Shown: piece after piece, positions 6,391 to 11,556 of the stretch
Layout of the letters: the number at the start of each line of letters is the position of its first letter
Numbering within the stretch: the stretch's first letter is position 1
Made by a program: the position numbers and the translations under genes
Notes under the pieces: generated by a model
Seen by the model: the letters and a program-made list of their open reading frames with translations, nothing else
What the model was told of the DNA's origin: nothing
Databases searched by the model: none
Source: DASVCZ01 sp036381335
GTDB taxonomy: Bacteria > Patescibacteriota > Microgenomatia > UBA1400 > PJMF01
Direction of reading: 5' to 3'
DNA length: 11,556 nt
NCBI GenBank assembly: GCA_036381335.1
Contig: DASVCZ010000023.1
Span: forward strand, 1 to 11,556

Positions 6391-6696
6391 ATGCCTAGTA
6401 ATACTATTTCCAGCGGCACCGCCCACCAACTTCCCGCAGACTTACGAACAGTTTTAACTGCCGACTCCAAAGCCCTAGCTGCCTGGGAAAGTTTAACTCC
6501 TCTGGCTCGTAATGAATGGATTTGCTGGGTGACTTTTGTTAAGAAAGACGCAACCAGAAAAGAACATGTCAAAAGGACGATCAGTGAACTTAAGGAAGGC
6601 ATGCGCCGACCCTGTTGCTGGATCGGGTGTATTCACCGCAAGGATAAGGCAATCAGCCCGTCGGTCCGACATATGCTGAATAAGAAAAAATCTTAA
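6391..6696 (+). CDS. YdeI/OmpD-associated (OmdA) domain protein
   Basis: A 101-residue protein whose core, LPADLRTVLTADSKALAAWE near 15-34 followed by LARNEWICWVTFVKKDATRKEHVKRTISELKEGMRRP near 38-74, fits the OmdA/YdeI domain. The conserved Lys-x2-Thr-Arg helix lies near 53-58. The C-terminal 25 residues with three Cys (CCWIGC) are not typical of the domain. It starts four bases after the DUF1801 stop in a different frame, without a Shine-Dalgarno site, so translation is probably coupled. The domain has been linked to bacteriocin protection and surface stress in some annotations, but the mechanism is unknown. Confidence 0.85.
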   Translation: MPSNTISSGTAHQLPADLRTVLTADSKALAAWESLTPLARNEWICWVTFVKKDATRKEHVKRTISELKEGMRRPCCWIGCIHRKDKAISPSVRHMLNKKKS

Positions 6697-6715
6697 GGCA
6701 CCCACAAGCTCTATT

Positions 6716-6724
6716 TGCTATACT
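6716..6724 (+). promoter_or_regulatory. Extended -10 element (TGCTATACT) of the cupredoxin gene, leaderless type
   Basis: Third copy of TGCTATACT, ending 6 bases before the ATG at 6731. The 15 bases from the box through the ATG match those at 1166-1180 at 14 positions. No -35 box or Shine-Dalgarno site is seen. Confidence 0.7.
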
Positions 6725-6730
6725 GATACT

Positions 6731-7120
6731 ATGAATAAACTCTCACTCATTTCGTATAGTGTAATAGTAATCGCAGCCGGCATACTTTTTGCTGCCTGTC
6801 AAAGGAATCCTATGTCATCCACCCCAACTTCTGCACCTACCTCGGCAGAAGGGCAAACAGTGCCTACTGCTGCTCCAACCGTGACTATACAAAGTATGAA
6901 TTTTGCTCCGGCACACATTGAAGTCAAAGTGGGCCAAACAGTCACTTGGGTCAATCAAGATCAAGTTCCTCATACCGTCACCAGTGATACCGGGGAGTTT
7001 GATAGTGGGCAAATGGCCAACGGTGCTTCGTTCTCTTTCACTTTTTCAGAAGCGGGCACCTATCACTATCATTGCCAACTTCATCCAGCGATGACGGGTC
7101 AGATCACGGTCACTCAATAG
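6731..7120 (+). CDS. Cupredoxin (plastocyanin-like) lipoprotein
   Basis: A 129-residue exported copper protein. Residues 1-22 form a lipoprotein signal peptide ending in the lipobox Leu-Phe-Ala-Ala-Cys with Cys23 as the lipidated residue. A Ser/Thr/Pro-rich linker (about 27-50) leads to one cupredoxin domain at 51-128. The type 1 copper ligands are visible as His81 in VPHTV and Cys115, His118 and Met121 in the C-terminal YHCQLHPAM loop. It would carry single electrons or hold copper on the outer face of the membrane. No redox partner is encoded nearby. The gene has its own leaderless-type promoter and converges with the minus-strand gene ending at 7132, 11 bases away, with no hairpin between the two stops. 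Confidence 0.93.
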   Translation: MNKLSLISYSVIVIAAGILFAACQRNPMSSTPTSAPTSAEGQTVPTAAPTVTIQSMNFAPAHIEVKVGQTVTWVNQDQVPHTVTSDTGEFDSGQMANGASFSFTFSEAGTYHYHCQLHPAMTGQITVTQ

Positions 7121-7131
7121 CCAAGCAATCT

Positions 7132-7380
7132 TTATAATCCAAGTATTTCTGCTAAGTCACCAACTGCCAACGTGCCCCAAAGAATAACTAGACCCACCAC
7201 CATTTTGACCGCGAAGGGAATGGTGAAACCAAATCGTTTCTTAAGCATGGTATCTGTTATAGGCAAGTAAACCAGTGACAACACCAGGTAAAAGATTCCC
7301 GGAACTGGATGTACCAACCAGGCATTCAAAACACCAATGATCACAAAAAGTATGCCAAAAAAAATGCTAATTATTTTCAT
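7132..7380 (-). CDS. Small membrane protein, unknown
   Basis: An 82-residue, very hydrophobic protein with three likely membrane helices at about 4-23, 27-44 and 54-78. A short loop with Lys-Lys-Arg-Phe-Gly-Phe separates helices two and three. I recognise no named family. It is the last gene of the minus-strand cluster, 22 bases after the 112-residue gene. It has no Shine-Dalgarno site; a TATATT at 7390-7395 ends 9 bases before the ATG and might be a separate leaderless-type promoter, but the region is very AT-rich and chance is likely. Confidence 0.72.
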   Translation of the reverse strand: MKIISIFFGILFVIIGVLNAWLVHPVPGIFYLVLSLVYLPITDTMLKKRFGFTIPFAVKMVVGLVILWGTLAVGDLAEILGL

Positions 7381-7402
7381 AGAGATTTAAATATATTGTT
7401 AA

Positions 7403-7741
7403 TTAATATTCCGTTCTCCTGACGTCATTGGCACAGTCCACGAGTTGAGACACACCACGATCAGCCAAACATTCTAGACCCCAAAAGCCTTTGGTAATTA
7501 ATCCTACCGCTAATTGAGCCCAGATGACGAAGAATGCAGCTAACACAGTTAAGACCACAGCAATTCGATGATTAGTACCTTTGACTTGGGTCAGGACAAA
7601 CTCAATCATCAATCCCGTGGCCATCAACAAAATGCCCATAATCACAAAGTCACCCACTCCCCAAGGCCATTGACCCAGCAAAGGGACGAGTAAGATTCCC
7701 CCAGTCACTAACGCCGGACGGAGAAAGTTTTTGTTTTTCAT
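7403..7741 (-). CDS. Small membrane protein with WPWGVGDF motif
   Basis: A 112-residue membrane protein with three hydrophobic segments at about 8-22, 28-50 and 60-83. The GQWPWGVGDFVIMGILLMATGL stretch resembles a widespread uncharacterised family of short bacterial membrane proteins; this is recalled, not searched. The C-terminal 30 residues are polar with two Cys. A strong Shine-Dalgarno site, AAAGGAG at 7747-7753 on the minus strand, stands 5 bases before the ATG and supports the start. It lies 21 bases after the XRE regulator gene in the same direction and is probably cotranscribed with it. Confidence 0.8.
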   Translation of the reverse strand: MKNKNFLRPALVTGGILLVPLLGQWPWGVGDFVIMGILLMATGLMIEFVLTQVKGTNHRIAVVLTVLAAFFVIWAQLAVGLITKGFWGLECLADRGVSQLVDCANDVRRTEY

Positions 7742-7762
7742 GGCAGCTCCTTTTTATTATTT

Positions 7763-7978
7763 TTACTCATTCACTTCACTTTTATATTCTAAAATATCTC
7801 CTGGTTGGCAGTCTAAGGCTTGGCAAATTGCTTCCAGAGTTGAGAAACGAATGGCTTTGGCTTTATCATTTTTTAAGATTGATAAATTAGCCATAGTAAT
7901 CCCCACCTTCTCGGCTAGTTCAGTCACGCTCATTTTGCGTTTAGCCAGCATGACGTCGATGTTGATAATTATTGCCAT
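7763..7978 (-). CDS. XRE/Cro-type transcriptional regulator (YozG-like)
   Basis: A 71-residue protein consisting almost entirely of one Cro/CI helix-turn-helix domain. The HTH core is MSVTELAEKVGITMANLSILK at about 16-36, with the downstream helix FSTLEAICQALDCQPGDILEY at 45-65 that closes the fold. Short regulators of this type are commonly paired with DUF2975 membrane proteins, as here: the DUF2975 gene lies directly upstream with a 9-base gap, and the AAGG overlapping its stop codon may serve as a weak ribosome-binding site. The likely role is autoregulation of this operon, possibly through the repeats at 8512-8539; that link is inferred. Confidence 0.92.
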   Translation of the reverse strand: MAIIINIDVMLAKRKMSVTELAEKVGITMANLSILKNDKAKAIRFSTLEAICQALDCQPGDILEYKSEVNE

Positions 7979-7987
7979 AAGTGTGCC

Positions 7988-8464
7988 TTAAACGGTTAAA
8001 TCATTTTCCGATTTAATATCCACTGCATTTTGGAAAAGCTTTTGAAAAATACTGGCAGCGGTGGCAATGACACTGAAAGCCAGTGCCATGTAAATAGCCA
8101 GCGCTATCGGGCCGGCGGTATCCTCACCTTGAATAAAGAAACGAAGGTAAAGCACTGCTAAAGCAATAAAACCGATCAAACTGACAGCCGCCAATTTCAT
8201 AGTCTTGAGGGTATTAACCGCAGCTTGGGAAAAAGCTTTATTGGCGTCAATTAAATGTAGTAATTTAAATGCCTGGTATAACCCTACGAAAAAGGGAATT
8301 GAACCAATATACACGAAAATAATAAGCGGATCTGAATAAATACTGATGAGATCTAAGTGCGCCGCTCTGCCTTCAGTTTGAGGAAACCAGAGCATGCCCA
8401 CGCCTGTGGCCACCGCTATTAAGACAATGACTAATCGTAAAAATAAGGTAGAACTTCGAGTCAT
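7988..8464 (-). CDS. DUF2975 family membrane protein
   Basis: A 158-residue membrane protein with four hydrophobic segments at about 7-26, 42-66, 88-110 and 118-142, matching the layout of DUF2975. The loop LLHLIDANKAFSQAAVNTLKTMK at about 68-90, between helices two and three, is the family's most recognisable part. Function is unknown, but the pairing with a small XRE regulator is a recurrent arrangement, suggesting the membrane protein senses something and affects the regulator. It is the first gene of a four-gene minus-strand cluster. The start is supported by GAGGAG at 8471-8476 (minus), 6 bases upstream, and by a full -35/-10 promoter. Confidence 0.88.
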   Translation of the reverse strand: MTRSSTLFLRLVIVLIAVATGVGMLWFPQTEGRAAHLDLISIYSDPLIIFVYIGSIPFFVGLYQAFKLLHLIDANKAFSQAAVNTLKTMKLAAVSLIGFIALAVLYLRFFIQGEDTAGPIALAIYMALAFSVIATAASIFQKLFQNAVDIKSENDLTV

Positions 8465-8496
8465 ACTTGGCTCCTCATTTTAGGTTGATGTGGAGT

Positions 8497-8525
8497 AGTA
8501 TAACCAATCATTTATCGTTTGTCAA
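8497..8525 (-). promoter_or_regulatory. Consensus -35/-10 promoter of the DUF2975-XRE operon
   Basis: On the minus strand a perfect TTGACA (8520-8525) is followed after exactly 17 bases by TATACT (8497-8502). Transcription would start near 8490, leaving a leader of about 25 bases with a GAGGAG site. This is the only promoter in the window with a perfect -35 box, in contrast to the leaderless -10-only group. Confidence 0.88.
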
Positions 8526-8539
8526 TAAATAATTATCGT
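8512..8539. repeat. Two 7-bp direct repeats around the -35 box, candidate operator
   Basis: TTATCGT occurs at 8512-8518 and again at 8533-8539, exactly 21 bp apart (two helical turns), on either side of the minus-strand -35 box at 8520-8525. A regulator bound on the same DNA face at both copies would block the promoter. The XRE protein of the operon is the obvious candidate. The repeats are seen directly; binding is inferred. Confidence 0.45.
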
Positions 8540-8601
8540 AATACAAAGTAAATCCGAACCAAGCACCAATTTTCCCACTGGTGACCAAATCGCAATATGT
8601 A

Positions 8602-8610
8602 TGCTATAAG
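8602..8610 (+). promoter_or_regulatory. Extended -10 element (TGCTATAAG) of the 8654 gene
   Basis: TGCTATAAG with a partial -35 (GTGACC at 8581-8586, 18 bases upstream). Unlike the leaderless group, it stands 43 bases before the ATG, giving a leader of about 36 bases with AAAGGAG at 8641-8647. Confidence 0.55.
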
Positions 8611-8653
8611 TATCTAACCTGCACGTATTAATTTTTCTAGAAAGGAGTCACTC

Positions 8654-9295
8654 ATGACTCAAGAACGCAAGGGAACTAATGAAGGCCACACTGACGAATC
8701 TAGCCTCTCACCTGAAGAGATGGAAATATTGACTAGAGGATCTAGAGATGAAGAGTCCACTGATCAAGAAAAGCCTGTTGCTAAAGAAATAGGCCACATC
8801 GTGATCGATTTAGATACTCCACATTCTTTAAATGATGCCTTGGAACAAGCTGGATCGTGGGGAGAAATGACTGATGCTCACACGGTGATAATTGCCACTA
8901 TTGAACTGAGTGGAGAACCAACTGGTGTCAGTTTCATTTTGAATGCGCGACACAGTAAATCAACAGAAAAAGTTAACCAGCAGTATGGATTAAAAGTCCT
9001 AGAGCTAATGCAACGGGTAAATAAGGATTTCTATGTGGTCACTCTTGAAGCTGACGAGATGGGCCTAGCTGACCCCAAGGTCTGGAAGGATGCCTTAAAT
9101 TCCCCTGAAATCAAACAAGCAACGGCATTCTTGAATCAAATTGGGGCTTTTGCCGTTAACATTGTGCCTAATGCTGTTGACAGTATGGTGTCCAAAAAGA
9201 TTAGTCAAGACAACAACGTCAGACTCATCCTGGTGAAAACTCCTGATGAAGCTCAAAAAATAATACGTAGCCATATACTTAGTAGATCTTCTTAA
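8654..9295 (+). CDS. Uncharacterised soluble protein
   Basis: A 213-residue protein that I do not recognise. Residues 1-45 are acidic, polar and probably disordered. From about 46 the sequence alternates beta strands and helices: HIVIDLD near 48, HTVIIATIEL near 76, VSFILNAR near 91, FYVVTLEADEMG near 121, and a late VRLILVKTPDEAQKIIRSHIL near 189-209 that resembles a strand-helix unit of an alpha/beta sandwich. There is no signal peptide or membrane segment. The start is fixed by AAAGGAG 6 bases upstream, and the gene is insulated by its own promoter and a very strong terminator, so it is a single-gene unit, divergent from the DUF2975 operon. Confidence 0.82.
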   Translation: MTQERKGTNEGHTDESSLSPEEMEILTRGSRDEESTDQEKPVAKEIGHIVIDLDTPHSLNDALEQAGSWGEMTDAHTVIIATIELSGEPTGVSFILNARHSKSTEKVNQQYGLKVLELMQRVNKDFYVVTLEADEMGLADPKVWKDALNSPEIKQATAFLNQIGAFAVNIVPNAVDSMVSKKISQDNNVRLILVKTPDEAQKIIRSHILSRSS

Positions 9296-9317
9296 GATGT
9301 AACACCTAATAACTATC

Positions 9318-9346
9318 AAGGCCTGGGGCAGTGCCCCAGGCCTTTT
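9318..9346 (+). terminator. Strong rho-independent terminator
   Basis: A perfect 12-bp stem, AAGGCCTGGGGC at 9318-9329 and GCCCCAGGCCTT at 9333-9344, with a three-base loop AGT and a short T tail. It ends the 8654 gene. On the minus strand the stem is not followed by a T run, so it may only weakly stop transcripts of the P450 gene, whose stop is 47 bases away. Confidence 0.93.
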
Positions 9347-9392
9347 GCGTTAGCTCACCTCAGCTAGGTGTGTATGATAGACACTTACTTGC

Positions 9393-10958
9393 TTACTGAC
9401 CGACCCTTTCAGTAGCAGCTACTCTTCCATCCAGATGTAAGGTTGATTTATTTGCCACTGAGAGTGAAGATCTCAGTTCAATTGCTTCAAAATGGGTAAT
9501 AATTTCAGTCAAAAACTTAAACAAAATATGGAGAGCCAGCAAACGACCGGGACATTCTCGCCCACTCTCCGGCGGAATTTTATCTTCCCCAGTTCTCTTT
9601 TCGACTTGTTGGCCAAACATAGGCAGATTAGCCAGGGCCCTCATTAATTGGGCTCCCCCCAGTTCTTGAGAGGGATAAAAAGCACTCAGTGGGGTATGAT
9701 CATTGAGATACTGTTCTTCATTGCCTCGTCCCACTTTCCATAAGTTAAGTAATACCTCGGTGTCGGCTGGTAAGGTATATCCAGCAATCATGGTCTCTTG
9801 AGCGAGGTGTTTGCCTGTTTTAGAAGTAGGACTCCATTTTTGCAAGAGAGCATAAATGAATGAAAGTAGCTTTGGAAATTGAGTTGGTCTAAGTGTGTCA
9901 GGTGCCTGATGTGAGCGATATTCTTGATACAGCTCTTGGAGAATATCAGGATTAAGCGACAGCTCTACCAAAGCCGCTTTAAGAGCAGCGCTGGTATTAT
10001 CAAAGCTGACTGCCATGGCGCTTAAAGCTGCATCAAGAACTAACTGCCTAACTTCAGCTAAGGCAGGTTGATGGGAGACTGCTTCCTCCCACTTTTCTGC
10101 ATGAGTATCTGGCTGAATTGCCTTTAACTGTAAATATTCTTCTACAAAGCGATCAGTAATGTCTGGTTGATTGGGTGACTCAAGAGTGCGAAGGTGACTC
10201 AAAATACGCCGTTCTACAACCTTATCGACCAAACCATGAGCCTTATTTTTTCTGAAGTATAACCAAGCAGCAACTTTCATCACCCCTTCTGGGAGTAGCG
10301 CACCCAATGGCGCTTTGGCAAACACTTTGTCAACAAAGTTGATTAAGAACTTCTTTTCTTGGTCGGAAAACTCTCCCGCAAATATCAGCTCGAATGTCGA
10401 CTTGCCAATAATGGTATTCATTTCAGCTAAGTTAAAATCACCCTGCTTGAGTTGAGTAATAATTTTTTCAATTTCATTAGGCAAAATTCCAACTAACGCA
10501 TCTTGTAATTTGCTCAGCTCAGTCATGAACACTCGATTATATGTAGCTTTGTGCAAGTCATGTTGTTCGCCTAAGCTACTTGGTGGTCCTTCTCCAATAA
10601 ATGGGGCAAAGAATCTAGTTTGGAAAATTGAGGGCAAAAAGATATCTGGGCGACTTAGCCCATTTAAGATATCTTCTTTAGTATTAATGACCACGAACAG
10701 CATGCCTAATAGATTCATTCCAAAAGCTGGGGGCAATTCTTTCGACTGGGAAGCTTCGGCCAGTAGTTTCTCGACTTCTCGAGGTCCGAGGGCTAAGTTG
10801 TTCATAATGGCTCCGGCCTTTCGAGCGCCTTTAATCACTGGTAAGGGTTGACCATCCTGATTGACGATGGTTGGGTGTGGCTCCCACTGAATTCCTGAGA
10901 GATCGTATTTTTCATATTTGGGGTGTAATCGAGTTTCGTGTTCGCGAAAGTGTGCCAT
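9393..10958 (-). CDS. Divergent cytochrome P450-like protein lacking ExxR
   Basis: A 521-residue protein with the P450 layout. The heme-ligand loop is ESGRECPGRLLA at 464-475 with Cys469 as thiolate ligand (R-x-C-x-G-x-x-L-A form). The I helix has VSFDNTSAAL at 317-326 with Asp320 and Thr322 at the oxygen-activation site. The C-helix GEQHDLHKA is at 130-138, and the post-K-helix strand GYTLPADTEVLL at 393-404 matches the family's G-Y-x-I-P-x-G-T-x-V. The K helix, where ExxR is nearly invariant, instead reads Ala370-Leu-Leu-Gln373, and PERF and the usual FGxG before the Cys are also changed. There is no N-terminal membrane anchor, so the protein should be soluble. It has no reductase or ferredoxin partner in the window. 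P450-type mono-oxygenase or peroxygenase chemistry is possible but unproven. The start at 10958 lacks a Shine-Dalgarno site. Confidence 0.88.
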   Translation of the reverse strand: MAHFREHETRLHPKYEKYDLSGIQWEPHPTIVNQDGQPLPVIKGARKAGAIMNNLALGPREVEKLLAEASQSKELPPAFGMNLLGMLFVVINTKEDILNGLSRPDIFLPSIFQTRFFAPFIGEGPPSSLGEQHDLHKATYNRVFMTELSKLQDALVGILPNEIEKIITQLKQGDFNLAEMNTIIGKSTFELIFAGEFSDQEKKFLINFVDKVFAKAPLGALLPEGVMKVAAWLYFRKNKAHGLVDKVVERRILSHLRTLESPNQPDITDRFVEEYLQLKAIQPDTHAEKWEEAVSHQPALAEVRQLVLDAALSAMAVSFDNTSAALKAALVELSLNPDILQELYQEYRSHQAPDTLRPTQFPKLLSFIYALLQKWSPTSKTGKHLAQETMIAGYTLPADTEVLLNLWKVGRGNEEQYLNDHTPLSAFYPSQELGGAQLMRALANLPMFGQQVEKRTGEDKIPPESGRECPGRLLALHILFKFLTEIITHFEAIELRSSLSVANKSTLHLDGRVAATERVGQ

Positions 10959-10970
10959 AGTGAGCGTGAG

Positions 10971-10988
10971 CAGTGGTAATTACTACTG
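10971..10988. promoter_or_regulatory. 18-bp near-perfect palindrome, candidate operator of the P450 gene
   Basis: CAGTGGTAA followed by TTACTACTG: eight of nine positions are inverted-symmetric. It lies 12 bases before the P450 start codon on the minus strand, just downstream of a possible -10 box, where a dimeric repressor would block transcription. No regulator gene is adjacent. Confidence 0.4.
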
Positions 10989-10993
10989 GCCGG

Positions 10994-11023
10994 AAAATAA
11001 CATAGTTTGGGAATTGATTGCAA
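10994..11023 (-). promoter_or_regulatory. Weak candidate promoter of the P450 gene
   Basis: On the minus strand TTGCAA (11018-11023) and TATTTT (10994-10999) are separated by 18 bases. Both match the consensus at only four positions, so chance is possible. The -35 half lies inside the inverted repeat at 11014-11062. Confidence 0.3.
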
Positions 11024-11062
11024 GTGCAATTCAGAAGAGTATGAGAATTGCTTGCCAATCAA
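11014..11062. repeat. Long imperfect inverted repeat between the P450 and SRPBCC genes
   Basis: Arms 11014-11032 and 11045-11062 can form 17 base pairs interrupted by a one-base bulge (11055) and a two-base bulge (11025-11026), with a 12-base loop. The inner part is a perfect GCAATTC/GAATTGC pair. The left arm overlaps a second symmetric element, GAATTG (11011) with CAATTC (11027). Two short perfect palindromes, AGGGGCCCCT (11066-11075) and GGGATCCC (11089-11096), follow. There is no T run on either side, so it is not a standard terminator. It could be an operator cluster or a structured leader. Confidence 0.5.
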
Positions 11063-11117
11063 AGCAGGGGCCCCTACTCTTACCTGGTGGGATCCCGATG
11101 TCTCCATCATCTAATTT

Positions 11118-11126
11118 TGGTATACT
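11118..11126 (+). promoter_or_regulatory. Extended -10 element (TGGTATACT) of the SRPBCC gene
   Basis: TGGTATACT stands 34 bases before the ATG at 11161, giving a leader of about 28 bases with AAGGAA at 11151-11156. No good -35 box is seen 16-18 bases upstream. Confidence 0.6.
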
Positions 11127-11160
11127 TGGCCTCATAAAAGTACACACATAAAGGAATACT

Positions 11161-11556
11161 ATGCCTCAACCCCCTATCACCGTCGAAACAGTTATCAACG
11201 CCCCAGTGTCTAAAGTCTGGGAGTACTGGAATGGACCAGCGCACATTGAGAACTGGGCCTTTGCCACGGATGACTGGGAAGCGTACGGCGCCGAGAATGA
11301 TGTCCGGGTGGGCGGAAAGTTTAAAACCACCATGGCCGCCAAAGATAAAAGCGCCAGCTTTGATTTCACTGGCATGTACACGGTCGTCAATGAGCAGGCT
11401 CTGATTGAATACGACATGTCAGATGGTCGGCATGTTAAAGTGGAGTTCACCCAGGTGCCAGAAGGAACAAAAGTAGTAGAAACTTTTGATCCGGAAAGCG
11501 AGAACTCTGTTGAAATGCAGAAAAGTGGGTGGCAAGCAATTTTAGATAACTTCAAA
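11161..11556 (+). CDS. SRPBCC/AHSA1 family protein, 3' end cut off
   Basis: The frame is open from the ATG at 11161 to the window edge, giving 132 residues without a stop. The sequence opens with ITVETVINAPVSKVWEYWNGPAHIENW, typical of the AHSA1 (Aha1-like) branch of the START/Bet v1 fold, contains GGKF followed by a beta-rich domain, and ends with the characteristic MQKSGWQAILDNFK helix. Since this helix is normally followed by only a few residues, the protein is almost complete. The fold has a deep hydrophobic pocket for lipids or small ligands; the specific role is unknown. AAGGAA stands 4-5 bases before the ATG. The gene is divergent from the P450 gene across about 200 bases of palindrome-rich DNA, and its codons are somewhat GC-richer than those of its neighbours. 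Confidence 0.9.
   Translation, partial: MPQPPITVETVINAPVSKVWEYWNGPAHIENWAFATDDWEAYGAENDVRVGGKFKTTMAAKDKSASFDFTGMYTVVNEQALIEYDMSDGRHVKVEFTQVPEGTKVVETFDPESENSVEMQKSGWQAILDNFK

Noticed and set aside
7731..7991. Plus-strand 86-codon frame opposite the XRE regulator
   Set aside because: The minus strand has a convincing HTH protein with operon context; the plus frame has no family resemblance.
6731..8464. Copper-resistance system made of the cupredoxin and the membrane-protein operon
   Set aside because: The genes are convergent with separate promoters, and no copper ATPase, CopC/D or metal-sensing regulator motif is present; the XRE protein has no metal-binding Cys/His cluster.
9351..9370. Small hairpin CACCT/AGGTG as a terminator for the P450 gene
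   Set aside because: The stem is only 5 bp with an alternative TAGCT/AGCTA pairing, and no T run follows on the minus strand.
11014..11062. Inverted repeat as a rho-independent terminator or T-box leader
   Set aside because: The stem is AT-rich and bulged with no T run on either side, and the conserved T-box sequence is not present.
10835..11110. Minus-strand 91-codon frame upstream of and overlapping the P450 start
   Set aside because: It overlaps the P450 N-terminus in another frame and covers the palindrome-rich spacer; no family resemblance and no ribosome-binding site.
10918..11151. Plus-strand 77-codon frame across the P450/SRPBCC spacer
   Set aside because: It runs through the palindromes and the SRPBCC promoter and shows no protein-like conservation that I can recognise.

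Overview
The window is bacterial DNA: a run of about 20 small accessory genes, almost all single-domain proteins of 70-285 residues, packed with gaps of 4-200 bases. TAA and TGA both act as stops at plausible protein ends, so the code looks standard. There is no ribosomal, tRNA or rRNA gene and no mobile-element gene to fix the lineage. The compact layout, the many small families of unknown function and the frequent leaderless starts would suit a Patescibacteria (CPR)-type genome, but this is a tentative inference.

Layout. 1-261 is the tail of a DUF1428 (YbaA-like) gene cut by the window edge. 365-1159 is an AT-rich FkbM-type methyltransferase and 1178-1642 a GC-richer VOC/glyoxalase-like protein. 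1660-3559 holds three tight hydrolase genes (metallophosphoesterase, SGNH/GDSL hydrolase, Nudix). 3566-4729 has a membrane-anchored, possibly propeller-like protein and a 74-residue membrane protein, closed by a strong terminator. 4797-5962 has a protein with weak kinase-like features followed by a DUF1761 membrane protein. 6003-6696 has a DUF1801 gene and a YdeI/OmdA gene that look like the two halves of a YdeI protein. 6731-7120 is a cupredoxin lipoprotein. On the minus strand, 8464 down to 7132 is a four-gene cluster: DUF2975 membrane protein, XRE regulator and two small membrane proteins. 8654-9295 is an unrecognised protein with its own promoter and a perfect-stem terminator. 9393-10958 (minus) is a divergent cytochrome P450. 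11161-11556 is an AHSA1/SRPBCC protein cut by the right edge.

The clearest pattern is in the promoters. Seven plus-strand genes have a TATAAT/TATACT-like -10 box, often with an extended TGn, ending only 6-10 bases before the ATG. The transcript would begin at or within a few bases of the start codon, with no room for a Shine-Dalgarno site. Other genes (DUF2975, the 112-residue membrane gene, DUF1761, 8654, SRPBCC) have clear AAGGAG-type sites, so both initiation modes seem to be in use. This pattern also moves the likely start of the FkbM gene from 356 to 365.

The most unusual protein is the P450. It keeps the heme Cys motif and an I-helix Asp-Asn-Thr-Ser, but the usual ExxR of the K helix reads Ala-Leu-Leu-Gln. 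No defence system, CRISPR array, prophage or biosynthetic cluster was found.
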